Shown: positions 24,451-32,958 of the stretch, in pieces
How positions within the stretch are numbered: position 1 is the stretch's first letter
Layout: every line of letters begins with the position of its first letter
Assembly (NCBI RefSeq): GCF_002160955.1
Contig: NZ_NFLN01000014.1
Span: 1-64,000, forward strand
Direction: 5' to 3'
Source: Gemmiger sp. An120
Lineage (GTDB): Bacteria; Bacillota; Clostridia; Oscillospirales; Ruminococcaceae
DNA: 64,000 nucleotides
Notes under the pieces: model-generated
Database searches by the model: none
What the model was told of the DNA's origin: nothing
The model's input: only the letters and a program-made list of their open reading frames with translations
Program-made: the position numbers and the translations under genes

Positions 24451-24921
24451 ATGGTACGTATCACCATGGAAAACGGCAAGGTCATCGAGCTGGAGCTGGA
24501 CGCCAAGGCGGCCCCCATCACGGTGGAGAATTTTGAGAAGCTGGTGAAGGAAGGCTTTTACGACGGGCTGACCTTTCATCGGGTGATTCCGGGCTTCATG
24601 ATCCAGGGCGGGTGCCCGGACGGAACCGGTATGGGCGGCCCGGGCTGGCATATCAAGGGCGAGTTTTCCGCCAACGGCGTGGCCAACCCCATCAAGCATA
24701 CCCGCGGCGTGATCAGCATGGCCCGCGCCCAGCATCCCGACAGTGCCGGCAGCCAGTTCTTCATTATGCATGAGGACGCCCCCCACCTGGATGGCAGCTA
24801 CGCCGCCTTCGGCCATGTGACCTCCGGCATCGAGGTGGTGGACGAGATCGCCAATGTGCCCACCGATTACCGCGACAAGCCCCTCACCCCCGTGGTCATG
24901 AAGAAGGTCGAGATCGTATAA
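24451..24921 (+). CDS. Cyclophilin-type peptidyl-prolyl cis-trans isomerase
   Basis: A 156-residue cytosolic cyclophilin. [14 protein letters not shown] (catalytic Arg in FHR), SQFFIM and the closing [15 protein letters not shown] are all present. There is no signal peptide, so it acts on cytosolic folding. AAGGAG is 8 bases before the start. Third plus-strand gene after ychF-mtnN. Confidence 0.94.
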   Translation: MVRITMENGKVIELELDAKAAPITVENFEKLVKEGFYDGLTFHRVIPGFMIQGGCPDGTGMGGPGWHIKGEFSANGVANPIKHTRGVISMARAQHPDSAGSQFFIMHEDAPHLDGSYAAFGHVTSGIEVVDEIANVPTDYRDKPLTPVVMKKVEIV

Positions 24922-25134
24922 GGCCGATATGGGGGGAATCAACGATTCCCCCCATGCCCCCCGGAAATCATGGCCGGAATACTCCGGCCATAGGGAAAAA
25001 TACAATAGAAGGCCCGCGCCAAACCTTTTGGTTCAGCGCGGGCCTTTCTGTTTACTATTCCCGCGGGACGGAGTATTCCGTCCCGCTGTTTCCGGGGGGT
25101 ATGGGGGGATAGGTTCTATCCCCCCATATTGGCC
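24922..25134. repeat. Composite foldback repeat, copy B (full; best preserved)
   Basis: Between convergent genes. Outer pair GGCCGATATGGGGGG / CCCCCCATATTGGCC. Inside are five hairpins in a symmetric order: TGGGGGGAATC/GATTCCCCCCA, TGGCCGGA/TCCGGCCA, the core AAGGCCCGCGC/GCGCGGGCCTT (25011-25047), GGGACGGA/TCCGTCCC, and TGGGGGGATAG/CTATCCCCCCA. The core resembles a bidirectional terminator. Confidence 0.8.
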
Positions 25135-26531
25135 TATTTCACCTGCCCTGCCCGCCGGCGCATCTCGGCGCGGATGCGGCGGAAGGCTATGGCGAAGGTG
25201 GTGGTGGTGACGGTGACGGCGGTCAGGTCGGCCACCGGCTCGGCCAGGATGACCGCCAGCACCTTGTTCACCGGCAGCGCGGCGGGCAGGATATAGATCA
25301 GGGGGATCAGCAGGATCACCTTGCGCAGCAGGGCCAGGAACACGCTGATCTTGGCGCGGCTGAGGGCCACAAAGGTCTGCTGGCAGGCCAGCTGCGCCCC
25401 AAAGAACAGCGACCCGCTCATGAACACCCGCAGGCACCGCTGGGCATAGGCGGACAGTTCCGGCTGATCCAGGAAGATGGCCACCAGCACCCCGGGCCGC
25501 ACCAGGCACAGCGCCCACAGGCTGATGGAATAGGTCAGCGCGCAGGTCAGCAGCAGCCGGAACGCCTTGGCCACCCGGGCCTCGTTGCCCGCGCCGTAGT
25601 TGTAGCTGACGATGGGCTGGCATCCCTGGCTCAGACCGGTAAGCGGCAGCATGGAGAACTGCATCACGCTGACCAGCACCGTCATGGCGGCCACCGCGTC
25701 GTCGCCGCCGTAGGTGCGCATACTGGTGTTGAAGCATACCGAGATGGCGCTTTCGGTCATCTGCATGATAAACGGCGACACACCCAGCCCGATGCAGGGC
25801 AGCAGCACCGAGGGGGCGATCCGCAGATTGGACAGCCGGATACGCAGGTAGGTTTTTCTGCCGCACAGAAAGGCCACCACCCATATGCAGGAGATGCCCT
25901 GGGAAATAATGGTGGCCCAGGCCGCCCCGGCCACCCCCATATCAAACACAAAGATAAAGATCGGGTCCAGCACGATGTTGCACACCGCGCCGATCAGCAC
26001 CGAGAGCATCCCCATCCGGGCAAAACCCTGGGCGTTGATAAAGGCGTTGAGCCCCAGCGCCAGCAGCACGAACACCGTGCCCATGGAATAGATGCGCATA
26101 TAGCTCCAGGCATAGCCGATGGTGGCTTCGCTGGCGCCGAACAGCCACAGAACCGGCTTGCCCCAGATCTGGAACGCCACCGTGAGCACCGCGCTCAGCA
26201 GCAGCATGGCGGCGGTGCAGTTGCCCAGAATCCGTTCCGCCATGGGCTTGTCGCCCTTGCCCATGAAGATCGAGGCCCGGGGCGCGCCGCCCATGCTCAC
26301 CAGCGCCGCAAACGCCGAGAACATCATGATCACCGGCATCGCCACCCCCATGCCGGTCAGCGCGGCGGGGCCGGTGTCCGGAATATGGCCGATGTACATC
26401 CGGTCCACCATATTGTACAGCAGGTTGATCACCTGGGCCGTGATGGCGGGCAGCGCCAGCTTGAACAGCAGCCGGCCTACCGGCTCGGTTCCCAGATTCG
26501 GCTGGGCGGTCCCGGCGGGATGTTTTTCCAT
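25134..26531 (-). CDS. MATE-family efflux transporter (second in window)
   Basis: A 465-residue, 12-helix MATE protein (MepA/NorM-like). Both MatE halves are present, beginning RLLFKLALPAITAQVINLLYNMVDRMYIGHI. It is distinct from the pump at 10346. The ATG at 26531 is preferred; a TTG three codons upstream is too close to the AAAGGAG ribosome site. It ends inside the outer arm of a foldback repeat. Substrate unknown. Confidence 0.9.
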   Translation of the reverse strand: MEKHPAGTAQPNLGTEPVGRLLFKLALPAITAQVINLLYNMVDRMYIGHIPDTGPAALTGMGVAMPVIMMFSAFAALVSMGGAPRASIFMGKGDKPMAERILGNCTAAMLLLSAVLTVAFQIWGKPVLWLFGASEATIGYAWSYMRIYSMGTVFVLLALGLNAFINAQGFARMGMLSVLIGAVCNIVLDPIFIFVFDMGVAGAAWATIISQGISCIWVVAFLCGRKTYLRIRLSNLRIAPSVLLPCIGLGVSPFIMQMTESAISVCFNTSMRTYGGDDAVAAMTVLVSVMQFSMLPLTGLSQGCQPIVSYNYGAGNEARVAKAFRLLLTCALTYSISLWALCLVRPGVLVAIFLDQPELSAYAQRCLRVFMSGSLFFGAQLACQQTFVALSRAKISVFLALLRKVILLIPLIYILPAALPVNKVLAVILAEPVADLTAVTVTTTTFAIAFRRIRAEMRRRAGQVK

Positions 26532-26600
26532 AACGTGCAAGCACTCCTTTCCCGCGGGGGTACCCCGGCCCGGCGCGGCTCTCTGTCTGTATGATAACGC

Positions 26601-26628
26601 AAAAAGAGCCGCCCTGTAAAGGGCGGCC
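26601..26628 (-). terminator. Terminator of the small helical protein gene
   Basis: Minus strand: GCCGCCCT-TTAC-AGGGCGGC followed by TCTTTTTG. Confidence 0.75.
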
Positions 26629-26667
26629 CCCCGGAATCAGGACAAACGTTTCCGTTTGCCCCGATCC

Positions 26668-27111
26668 TCACAGATATGCCTTGTACATCTCGGCGCTGGC
26701 CTCCTGAAACCGCAGCAGCTCATCCGCCATTTCCTTGGCGCCGGTGCTGGCCTGCGGATAGGCGTTGCGCGCCTTGACCACGTCCATGACCCCCTGGTTG
26801 CTGCCCTCGGTGAGCATCTGCGCCAGCGCCCCGGTGGAATGGTCCATCATGGTGCGCCCCTTGATGCCCGCCTTCGCCATCGTCTTGGCCATCACGCCCT
26901 GGCCCCGGCTCTGGGCCCCGCAGGCCGCCAGCGCGGTGTGGGCTTTCTGGTTCAGACGGCGGTATTCCTTCTGCTGCTTGAGCAGCCGCGCCCGGAACTC
27001 CCGGTCCTGGGCATAGGGCATCAGCTGCGCCAGGGCATTCTTGCCCATTTCCGTATTGCGCACGATCTCCTGCAGCAGGGCCTCGTTATCGCTTACATTT
27101 TCCTGTTTCAT
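26668..27111 (-). CDS. Small all-helical conserved protein
   Basis: 147 residues, no signal peptide or membrane helix, predicted to be a long helical bundle. The phrases MGKNALAQLMPYAQD, AKTMAKAGIKGRTMMDHSTGALAQMLTEGSNQGVMDV and the C-terminal LLRFQEASAEMYKAYL resemble a small family of unknown function common in Clostridia. AAAGGGGG precedes the start. No function is assigned. Confidence 0.75.
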   Translation of the reverse strand: MKQENVSDNEALLQEIVRNTEMGKNALAQLMPYAQDREFRARLLKQQKEYRRLNQKAHTALAACGAQSRGQGVMAKTMAKAGIKGRTMMDHSTGALAQMLTEGSNQGVMDVVKARNAYPQASTGAKEMADELLRFQEASAEMYKAYL

Positions 27112-27180
27112 GGTTTACTTCCCCCTTTCGCCCGATTTCGGGCCGTTGGGGACAGTATGCCCATCCCGCCCCGCCGCTAT

Positions 27181-27313
27181 GCGCAAGAAAAACGCCCGCG
27201 CCAAACCGGCCGGGTTTTGCGCGGGCGTTTGCTTTGTATATTTTTCCCGAGGGTCGGAGAATCCCGACCCGACAGATGGGGGGTATGGGGGACTGGTCCC
27301 CCATATCAGCCCA
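27181..27313. repeat. Composite foldback repeat, copy C (core plus right arm)
   Basis: Core AAACGCCCGCGC/GCGCGGGCGTTT (27188-27232), then GGGTCGGAGAATCCCGACCC and TGGGGGACTGGTCCCCCA with the outer CCCATATCAGCC end. It follows the malQ stop codon. The left arm is missing. Confidence 0.7.
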
Positions 27314-27315
27314 TA

Positions 27316-28953
27316 TCAGGTCACCTTGCGGCGGGCGGTGCTGCGTCCCTTGGCCTTGGGCGCCGCCTTGGCGGCGGGCCGGGCCGGGGCCGCGGGGGCT
27401 TTCTTCTCCGCTTTGGGCTTCGCCTCTTCGGTTTCCGGCTCTTCCGCCGGGGCCGGCTCACACCGGCCGAACAGGGCGCACTTTTCCCGGATATGGGCCG
27501 CCAGCGTCCCGGTCAGTGCCCGGGCCTCGCAGCGCCAGCTCCAGTTTTCCGCCATCAGACGGCCCGGCGTATTGATGCGGCCCTCGGCGCCCAGGCCCAG
27601 CCAGTCCGCCATCGGGATCACCGCCAGCCGCGCCGGGCTGGCCAGCGCGCCCCGGATGAACCCTTCGGTCAGGCCCTCCCGGGTATTCAGGCCAAAATAC
27701 GCCCTGGCCATGGCCGTTTCCGCTTTCGGCGCGGTGGCCAGCCAGTGGGCCGTGGTGGTGTTGTCATGGGTGCCCGGATACACCACGCAGTTCTCCGGAT
27801 AATTGTGGGGCAGGTACTCGTTCTCCGCCCCGCCGCTAAAGGCAAACTGCAATACCTTCATGCCCGGCAGGCCGGTGTCCCGCAGCAGCTGGCGCACACT
27901 GTCGAACAGTTCGCCCAGGTCCTCCGCCACGATGGGCAGCTGCGGGCCGAACGCCCGCTCCATTTCCCGGAAAAAGTCCAACCCCGGGCCCTGCTCCCAC
28001 TTGCCGGTGCGGGCGGTGGCCGCGTCGGCCGGGATGGCGTAGTAGGTATCAAAGGCGCGGAAATGGTCGATCCGCACAATGTCGTACAACTCCAGCGCGT
28101 GGCGCAGGCGGCGTTTCCACCAGGCGTAGCCGGTCTGCTTGTGGTAGGCCCAGTTGTACAGCGGGTTGCCCCACAGCTGGCCATCCGCACTGAAATAATC
28201 CGGCGGGCAGCCCGCCACCCGCACCGGCGCGCCGTCCTCGTCGGTCTCGAACAGCTCCCGCCCGGCCCAGGCATCGGCGGAATCCGCCGCCGCATAGATG
28301 GGGATATCCCCCAGGATCTTCACGCCCTTGTCGTTGGCGTACTCCTTCAGCGCCCGCCACTGGCCGTCAAACAGGTACTGCACAAATTTCCAGAACTCGA
28401 TCCGGTCGGCCTGCTCGGCCCGGAACGCCTCCAGCGCCTCCGGATCCCGGCGGCGCAGCGGCTGCGGCCAGGCGAGCCAGGCCGCCATGCCGTGGGTCTC
28501 CTTGATGGTCATGTACAGGGCATAGTCGTCCAGCCAGGCCTCGTTGGCAAAGCAGAACCGGTACCAGTCGTCCGGGTAGGGGGTCTCATACCCGGGCACC
28601 GGCCGCTGGGTGCGCCAGCGCTGCCAGGCCCGCTCCAGCACCGCCAGCCGGGTGGTGTACAGCAGCCCGTAGTTCACCCGCCCGGCGGGCAGGGGGGCGC
28701 ATTCCGCCTCGGTCAGAAGGCCCCGCTGACGCAGAATGTCCAGGTCAATAAAATAGGGGTTGCCCGCAAAGGCCGAACAGCTTTGGTAGGGGCTGTCCCC
28801 ATAGCCGGTGGGGCTTAACGGCAGGATCTGCCACACCTGCTGGCCTGCCGCCGCCAGAAAATCCACAAACTGCCGGGCCTCACTGCCCAGGCTGCCGATC
28901 CCGTGGGCCCCCGGCAGGGCCGATACCGGCATCAGGATACCGCATTGCCGCAT
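27316..28953 (-). CDS. malQ: 4-alpha-glucanotransferase (GH77) with a basic tail
   Basis: A 545-residue amylomaltase that transfers maltooligosaccharide segments in glycogen/maltodextrin use. Catalytic motifs: nucleophile Asp in VRIDHFRAFDTY, acid/base Glu in VAEDLGE, and the third Asp in PGTHDNTTT. SPYQSCSAFAGNPYFIDL is the substrate-site signature. The last 50 residues are an unusual Glu then Lys/Ala/Pro/Arg-rich tail (ending GRSTARRKVT) absent from typical MalQ. ATG at 28953 has AGGAG 8 bases upstream; a GTG three codons earlier is too close. Confidence 0.93.
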   Translation of the reverse strand: MRQCGILMPVSALPGAHGIGSLGSEARQFVDFLAAAGQQVWQILPLSPTGYGDSPYQSCSAFAGNPYFIDLDILRQRGLLTEAECAPLPAGRVNYGLLYTTRLAVLERAWQRWRTQRPVPGYETPYPDDWYRFCFANEAWLDDYALYMTIKETHGMAAWLAWPQPLRRRDPEALEAFRAEQADRIEFWKFVQYLFDGQWRALKEYANDKGVKILGDIPIYAAADSADAWAGRELFETDEDGAPVRVAGCPPDYFSADGQLWGNPLYNWAYHKQTGYAWWKRRLRHALELYDIVRIDHFRAFDTYYAIPADAATARTGKWEQGPGLDFFREMERAFGPQLPIVAEDLGELFDSVRQLLRDTGLPGMKVLQFAFSGGAENEYLPHNYPENCVVYPGTHDNTTTAHWLATAPKAETAMARAYFGLNTREGLTEGFIRGALASPARLAVIPMADWLGLGAEGRINTPGRLMAENWSWRCEARALTGTLAAHIREKCALFGRCEPAPAEEPETEEAKPKAEKKAPAAPARPAAKAAPKAKGRSTARRKVT

Positions 28954-29036
28954 TGCACACACTCCTTCGTGCGATTTATATTCCTATTATACCGCGGGCG
29001 CGCGCGGTTTTCCACTGTTTTGCGCGGCGCTGGCCG

Positions 29037-29065
29037 TGGACAAGCCGCCCGCCCGGGCGTATAAT
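29037..29065 (+). promoter_or_regulatory. Promoter of the GNAT-alaX-trmB genes
   Basis: -35 TGGACA (29037-29042), 17-base spacer, -10 TATAAT (29060-29065). Confidence 0.65.
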
Positions 29066-29098
29066 AGAACCATTCTTTATGCGAGGGAGCGATGGGAA

Positions 29099-29584
29099 AT
29101 GACCGAATCCAAACTGACGGTACGCCGGGCCGCGCCCCGGGATCTGCCCCGGCTGCACGAGCTGCTGCGGCAGGTGGCCGAGGTACATCATCAGGGCCGG
29201 CCGGACCTGTTCAAGGCGGGCCAGCGCAAGTACACCGACGAACAGCTGCTGGAAATTCTGGCGGACGATACCCGCCCGGTGCTGGCGGCGGTAAACGAGC
29301 AGGACGTGGTGCAGGGGTATGCGTTCTGCGTGTTCAAGCAGTTTGTCAACGACAACATCATGACCGATATCCGCACCCTGTACATCGACGATCTGTGCGT
29401 GGACGAGGCCTGCCGGGGGCAGCATGTGGGCACCCTGCTGTACGACGCGGTGCTGGATTTTGCCCGGCAGCACGGCTGCTACAACGTGACCCTGAACGTG
29501 TGGAGCTGCAACAAAAGCGCCCAGAAATTCTACGAAGCCCGGGGCCTGGTGCCCCAGAAGATCGGCATGGAGGTCATCCTGTGA
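29099..29584 (+). CDS. GNAT-family N-acetyltransferase
   Basis: 161 residues with the GNAT fold. LTVRRAAPRDLPRLHELL (strand 1/helix 1) and LYIDDLCVDEACRGQHVGTLLYDAV contain the acetyl-CoA pyrophosphate loop (RGQHVG), and AQKFYEARGLVPQ is the closing motif. The acceptor substrate is unknown. A GGGAG lies 9 bases upstream. Its stop codon overlaps the GTG of the following alaX gene, so the two are coupled. Confidence 0.88.
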   Translation: MTESKLTVRRAAPRDLPRLHELLRQVAEVHHQGRPDLFKAGQRKYTDEQLLEILADDTRPVLAAVNEQDVVQGYAFCVFKQFVNDNIMTDIRTLYIDDLCVDEACRGQHVGTLLYDAVLDFARQHGCYNVTLNVWSCNKSAQKFYEARGLVPQKIGMEVIL

Positions 29585-30741
29585 AAGACGACCGTTTGTA
29601 TTACGCGGACCCGTTTCTGGCCCGGTTCACCGCCCGGGTGACCGGCTGCGAACCGGCGGGGGAAACCTGGGCCGTGACCCTGGACGCCACCGCCTTTTAC
29701 CCGGAGGGGGGCGGCCAGCCCGCCGACACCGGCACCCTGGGCGAGGCCCGGGTGCTGGACGCGCACGAGCGGGAGGGCCGTGTGGTGCACACCACCGACC
29801 GGCCGCTGCCGGTAGGGGAGACGGTGGAGGGGGTCATTGACTGGTCCCGGCGGCTGGATCATATGGAACAGCACACCGGCGAGCATATCCTGAGCGGCAC
29901 GCTGCACCGGCTGTTCGGCACCGACAACGTGGGATTCCACATCGGGGCGGACACGGTGCGGATGGATATGGACAAGCCCCTGACCCCGGACCAGCTGGCC
30001 GAGGCGGAGCGCCTGGCCAACGAAACGATCCGCCGGGACGTGCCGGTGGACTGCGCCTGGCCGGACGCGGCCACCCTGGCAGCCACCGAATACCGCAGCA
30101 AAAAGGCGCTGGAGGGTCCGGTGCGGCTGGTGACGGTGCCGGGCGCGGACTGCTGCGCCTGCTGCGGCACCCATCTGGCCCGGTCGGGGCAGGTGGGGCT
30201 GATCAAGATTCTCAGTGCCCAGCCCTACAAGGGCGGGGTGCGGCTGGCGGTGGCCTGCGGCGGCCGGGCCTTTGCCTGGGTGCAGGATCAGGCCGAACAG
30301 GCCCACGCCATCGGCGCGCTGCTGAGCGCCCCGGCGGAGGGGCTGTACCAGGCGGTGGAGCGGCAGGCGGTACAGGCGGCGCGGCTGCGGGTGCAGCTGG
30401 CCGAAGCCCGCAATGCCTGGTTCAGCCTGCTGGCGGCGCAGATCGGCCCGGATGAGGCGGTCTGCCAGTGTCTGCCGGATCTGGCGGGGGATGACCTGCG
30501 CCGCTGTGCCCTGGCGATGGCGGAGCGCACCGACCGGCCCTGCGCGGTGTTCAGCCCGGGGGAGGGGGATACCCTGCACTACGCCCTGGTGTGGAAAGGC
30601 GGGGATGTGAACGGCCTGTGCCGGGAACTGAACGCGGAATTTGACGGCCGGGGCGGCGGACGGCCGCCGCTGGCACAGGGCAGCCTGCACGGGGAGTATG
30701 CCCGGGTGGAAGCCTGGTTTGCTGAATTTTTCAACAAGTAA
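29581..30741 (+). CDS. Alanyl-tRNA editing protein, long AlaX type (GTG start)
   Basis: A 386-residue free-standing homologue of the AlaRS editing domain, expected to hydrolyse Ser- or Gly-mischarged tRNA-Ala. The zinc-site residues are in EQHTGEHIL (HxxxH) and CCACCGTHLARSG (CxxxH). FYPEGGGQPADTG is the N-terminal signature. A C-terminal extension (about 230-386) resembles a DHHA1-like region. GTG is the start: GGAGG sits 7 bases before it, inside the GNAT 3' end, and the junction is a GTGA overlap. Confidence 0.88.
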   Translation: MKDDRLYYADPFLARFTARVTGCEPAGETWAVTLDATAFYPEGGGQPADTGTLGEARVLDAHEREGRVVHTTDRPLPVGETVEGVIDWSRRLDHMEQHTGEHILSGTLHRLFGTDNVGFHIGADTVRMDMDKPLTPDQLAEAERLANETIRRDVPVDCAWPDAATLAATEYRSKKALEGPVRLVTVPGADCCACCGTHLARSGQVGLIKILSAQPYKGGVRLAVACGGRAFAWVQDQAEQAHAIGALLSAPAEGLYQAVERQAVQAARLRVQLAEARNAWFSLLAAQIGPDEAVCQCLPDLAGDDLRRCALAMAERTDRPCAVFSPGEGDTLHYALVWKGGDVNGLCRELNAEFDGRGGGRPPLAQGSLHGEYARVEAWFAEFFNK

Positions 30742-30766
30742 CGAATAAACGGAGGAAAACCCATCT

Positions 30767-31516
30767 ATGCGGATGCGATTCAAACCCTACGCCCGGCCGG
30801 AACTGCTGGCCAGCCCTTTGCACGCCCATGACCCGATGGCCAACCGGGGGCACTGGCACGAGGTATTTGCCCGGCCCGGCCAGCCGCTGCATCTGGAACT
30901 GGGATGCGGCAAGGGCGGATTTTTGTCTCAGCTGGCGTCCCGCCATCCGGAGAACAACTATCTGGGCATCGACATCACCGACAAGGTGCTGATCCTGGCT
31001 AAGCGCAAGCTGGAGGCGGCTTACGCCGAAGCGGGGATTCCGGCGGACAATGTGCAGATCATGAGCCTGGACATTGAGCGGATCCTGAACGCCTTTGCGC
31101 CCGAGGATACGGTGGACCGCATTTACATCAATTTCTGCAATCCCTGGGATAAAAAGGCGGGGCACCGCAAGCATCGGCTGACCCATACCCGGCAGCTGGC
31201 GCTGTACCGGAAGTTCCTGGCGCCGGGGGCGGAAATCTGGTTCAAGACCGACGACGACGGTCTGTTTGAGGACAGCCTGGCCTATTTTGAGGAGGCGGGG
31301 TTCCGGATCCGGTGGATGACCCGGGATCTGCACGCCGACGAGCCGGACTGGAACATCCGAACCGAGCACGAGGCGATGTTTACCGGGATGGGGATTCCCA
31401 CCAAGGCGCTGATCGCGGTGATGCAGCCCGCCGACGAGGAACAGGTGGCCCGCGCCGCCGAAGCCCGCGTGGCCGCCGAAAAGAACCTGGGCCGGGCGAT
31501 GCACGGCGAAGGGTAA
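30767..31516 (+). CDS. trmB: tRNA (guanine-N7-)-methyltransferase
   Basis: A 249-residue SAM-dependent enzyme that makes m7G46 in tRNA. LELGCGKGGFLSQLA is the SAM-binding motif I, IYINFCNPWDKKAGHRKHR the family active-site segment (the usual P-D-P-W reads C-N-P-W), and FKTDDDGLFEDSL the closing motif. GGAGGA is 10 bases before the ATG. It follows alaX by 25 bases: both are tRNA-quality genes. Confidence 0.94.
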   Translation: MRMRFKPYARPELLASPLHAHDPMANRGHWHEVFARPGQPLHLELGCGKGGFLSQLASRHPENNYLGIDITDKVLILAKRKLEAAYAEAGIPADNVQIMSLDIERILNAFAPEDTVDRIYINFCNPWDKKAGHRKHRLTHTRQLALYRKFLAPGAEIWFKTDDDGLFEDSLAYFEEAGFRIRWMTRDLHADEPDWNIRTEHEAMFTGMGIPTKALIAVMQPADEEQVARAAEARVAAEKNLGRAMHGEG

Positions 31517-31820
31517 GATAAGCCGATCTGGGGGGACAACGTCCCCCCAGACCCCGGAAATCATGGCCAAATACATTTGGCCATGGGGATATTGTGTAAA
31601 AAAGTAAGGCCCGCGCTAACGGTTTTCTGCCAGCGTGGGCCTTGCACTTTATTCACCCCTATGGCCGGAGTATTCCGGCCATGATTTCAGGGGGTATGGG
31701 GGGTCCGGGTCCGCGAAGCGGCTGGGTCTCCGGTGGAGACCCAGACCGGCAGGGCGGTCGGCGTAGCCGGGCGGGCGCATCGTTGTTGCGCCCGCAGCCC
31801 TTGTTGTCCCCCAGATTGGC
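31514..31820. repeat. Composite foldback repeat, copy D (full, with nested insert)
   Basis: Left arm (GCCGATCTGGGGGGACAACGTCCCCCCAG..., TGGCCAAATACATTTGGCCA), core AAGGCCCGCGC...GCGTGGGCCTT, then TGGCCGGAGTATTCCGGCCA, and the outer CCCCCAGATTGGCC end. The right arm is enlarged by a nested GC-rich insert at about 31708-31803, containing TGGGTCTCC/GGAGACCCA and GGGCGCATC-GTT... hairpins. The same insert occurs inverted in copy F. Confidence 0.78.
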
Positions 31821-31865
31821 CCAATACTATATTGACAATCAATATTATACGTTGTATAGTATTGG
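31821..31865. promoter_or_regulatory. PadR promoter embedded in an 11-bp inverted repeat
   Basis: -35 TTGACA (31832-31837), 17-base spacer, -10 TATAGT (31855-31860). Perfect inverted repeat CCAATACTATA (31821-31831) / TATAGTATTGG (31855-31865) brackets the promoter. An inner dyad ATATTG-N5-CAATAT (31829-31845) overlaps the -35. This is a textbook arrangement for autorepression. Confidence 0.75.
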
Positions 31866-31902
31866 CAGAGATACAATATCAACCGGAAAGGATGGTGGGA
31901 GG

Positions 31903-32223
31903 ATGGCATTCAACACCGGGGCTGCGCTGATGGATGCGCTGGTACTGAGCATCGTGGCGCAGGAACCCACCTACGGCTACAAGATCACCCAGGAAGTACG
32001 GGCGGTGATGTTGGTAAGTGAGAGCACCCTGTATCCGGTGCTGCGCCGTTTGCAGAAGGACGGGTGTCTGGATACCTACGACCAGGAATTTGCCGGGCGC
32101 AACCGGCGGTACTACCGGCTGACCGAGGCGGGCCGGCAGCGCCTGACCGACTATCGCCGGGAATGGCGGGACTACCGCCGCAGCATTGACCGGCTTTTGC
32201 TGGGGGAGGAGGAGAACACATGA
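31903..32223 (+). CDS. PadR-family transcriptional repressor
   Basis: A 106-residue PadR (subfamily-1 like) winged-helix regulator. MDALVLSIVAQEPTYGYKITQEV and SESTLYPVLRRLQKDGCL (recognition helix and wing) and RRYYRLTEAGRQRL are the family landmarks. First gene of a three-gene operon; its stop codon overlaps the start of the DUF1700 gene (ATGA). A promoter flanked by a perfect 11-bp dyad lies directly upstream, so it probably represses its own operon and responds to an envelope or drug signal. Confidence 0.93.
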   Translation: MAFNTGAALMDALVLSIVAQEPTYGYKITQEVRAVMLVSESTLYPVLRRLQKDGCLDTYDQEFAGRNRRYYRLTEAGRQRLTDYRREWRDYRRSIDRLLLGEEENT

Positions 32224-32957
32224 CGGGCGAGGAATTTCTGCGTCAGCTGAATGACATGCTGGCGGACGTGACCGAAGAAGAACGCCGGGAAGCGGTGCGG
32301 TATTACGAGGAATACCTGCGGGACGCGGGCCCGGAACAGGAACAGCAGGTGCTGGCGGAACTGGGCAGCCCGGCTCGGGTGGCGGCGATCATCCGGGCCA
32401 ACGTGCCGGGCAGCCGGGCGGAACCGGCCCAGAGCGCGTCCGCGCCGGAACCGGAACCGCCCCGCATCCGGGGGCTTGCGCCGGATACGGCAGCGTATGC
32501 CGGAACAGGCGCGGCCGCGGCGGCACAGCCTGCCCCGGCCGGGGTGGGACGCACCCTGCTGTGGTGGCTTGTGCTGCTGGTGACCAGCCCGGTATGGCTG
32601 AGCGTGCTGGCCGTGGTGGTGAGCGCACTGGCCGGAGTGATCGGGATCTTTCTCGGGCTGGCGGGGGTTCTGCTGGCGGTGGTGCTGGCGGGGATCATCT
32701 GCCTGTTTGTGGGCGGGGTTTTTGCTGTGATGAGCCTGTGGGGCCTGGCTGCCGACCTGCCCAACACACTGGTGGGTCTGGCCAACTGCCTGGCCTCGAT
32801 GGGGGTTGGATTTTTGCTGCTGGCACTGGGCTGGGCCGTCTGCGGCCGGGGAATCCCGGCGCTGATGCGGGCGCTGGGCCGGCTGCTGCGCGCGGCGGGA
32901 AAGGGTATAGCCCATACATGGGCCTCCCTGCGCCGGGCGGTGAAAGGAGGGGACTGA
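32220..32957 (+). CDS. HAAS/DUF1700-domain membrane protein
   Basis: A 245-residue protein. The N-terminal HAAS-type helical domain (about 1-60: EEFLRQLNDMLADVTEEERREAVRYYEEYLRDAG) is the part that in this family contacts PadR partners. A Pro/Ala-rich linker follows, then about four membrane helices (about 112-215). It is translationally coupled to padR. It likely links membrane state to the PadR repressor; this role is inferred from family context. Confidence 0.88.
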   Translation: MTGEEFLRQLNDMLADVTEEERREAVRYYEEYLRDAGPEQEQQVLAELGSPARVAAIIRANVPGSRAEPAQSASAPEPEPPRIRGLAPDTAAYAGTGAAAAAQPAPAGVGRTLLWWLVLLVTSPVWLSVLAVVVSALAGVIGIFLGLAGVLLAVVLAGIICLFVGGVFAVMSLWGLAADLPNTLVGLANCLASMGVGFLLLALGWAVCGRGIPALMRALGRLLRAAGKGIAHTWASLRRAVKGGD

Positions 32958-32958
32958 T

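Noticed and set aside
26640-26661. AAACGTTT-like sequence resembling a LacI operator near the small helical protein gene
   Set aside because: It lies at the 3' end of that gene, not in a promoter, and is explained by a short hairpin CAAACG/CGTTTG.
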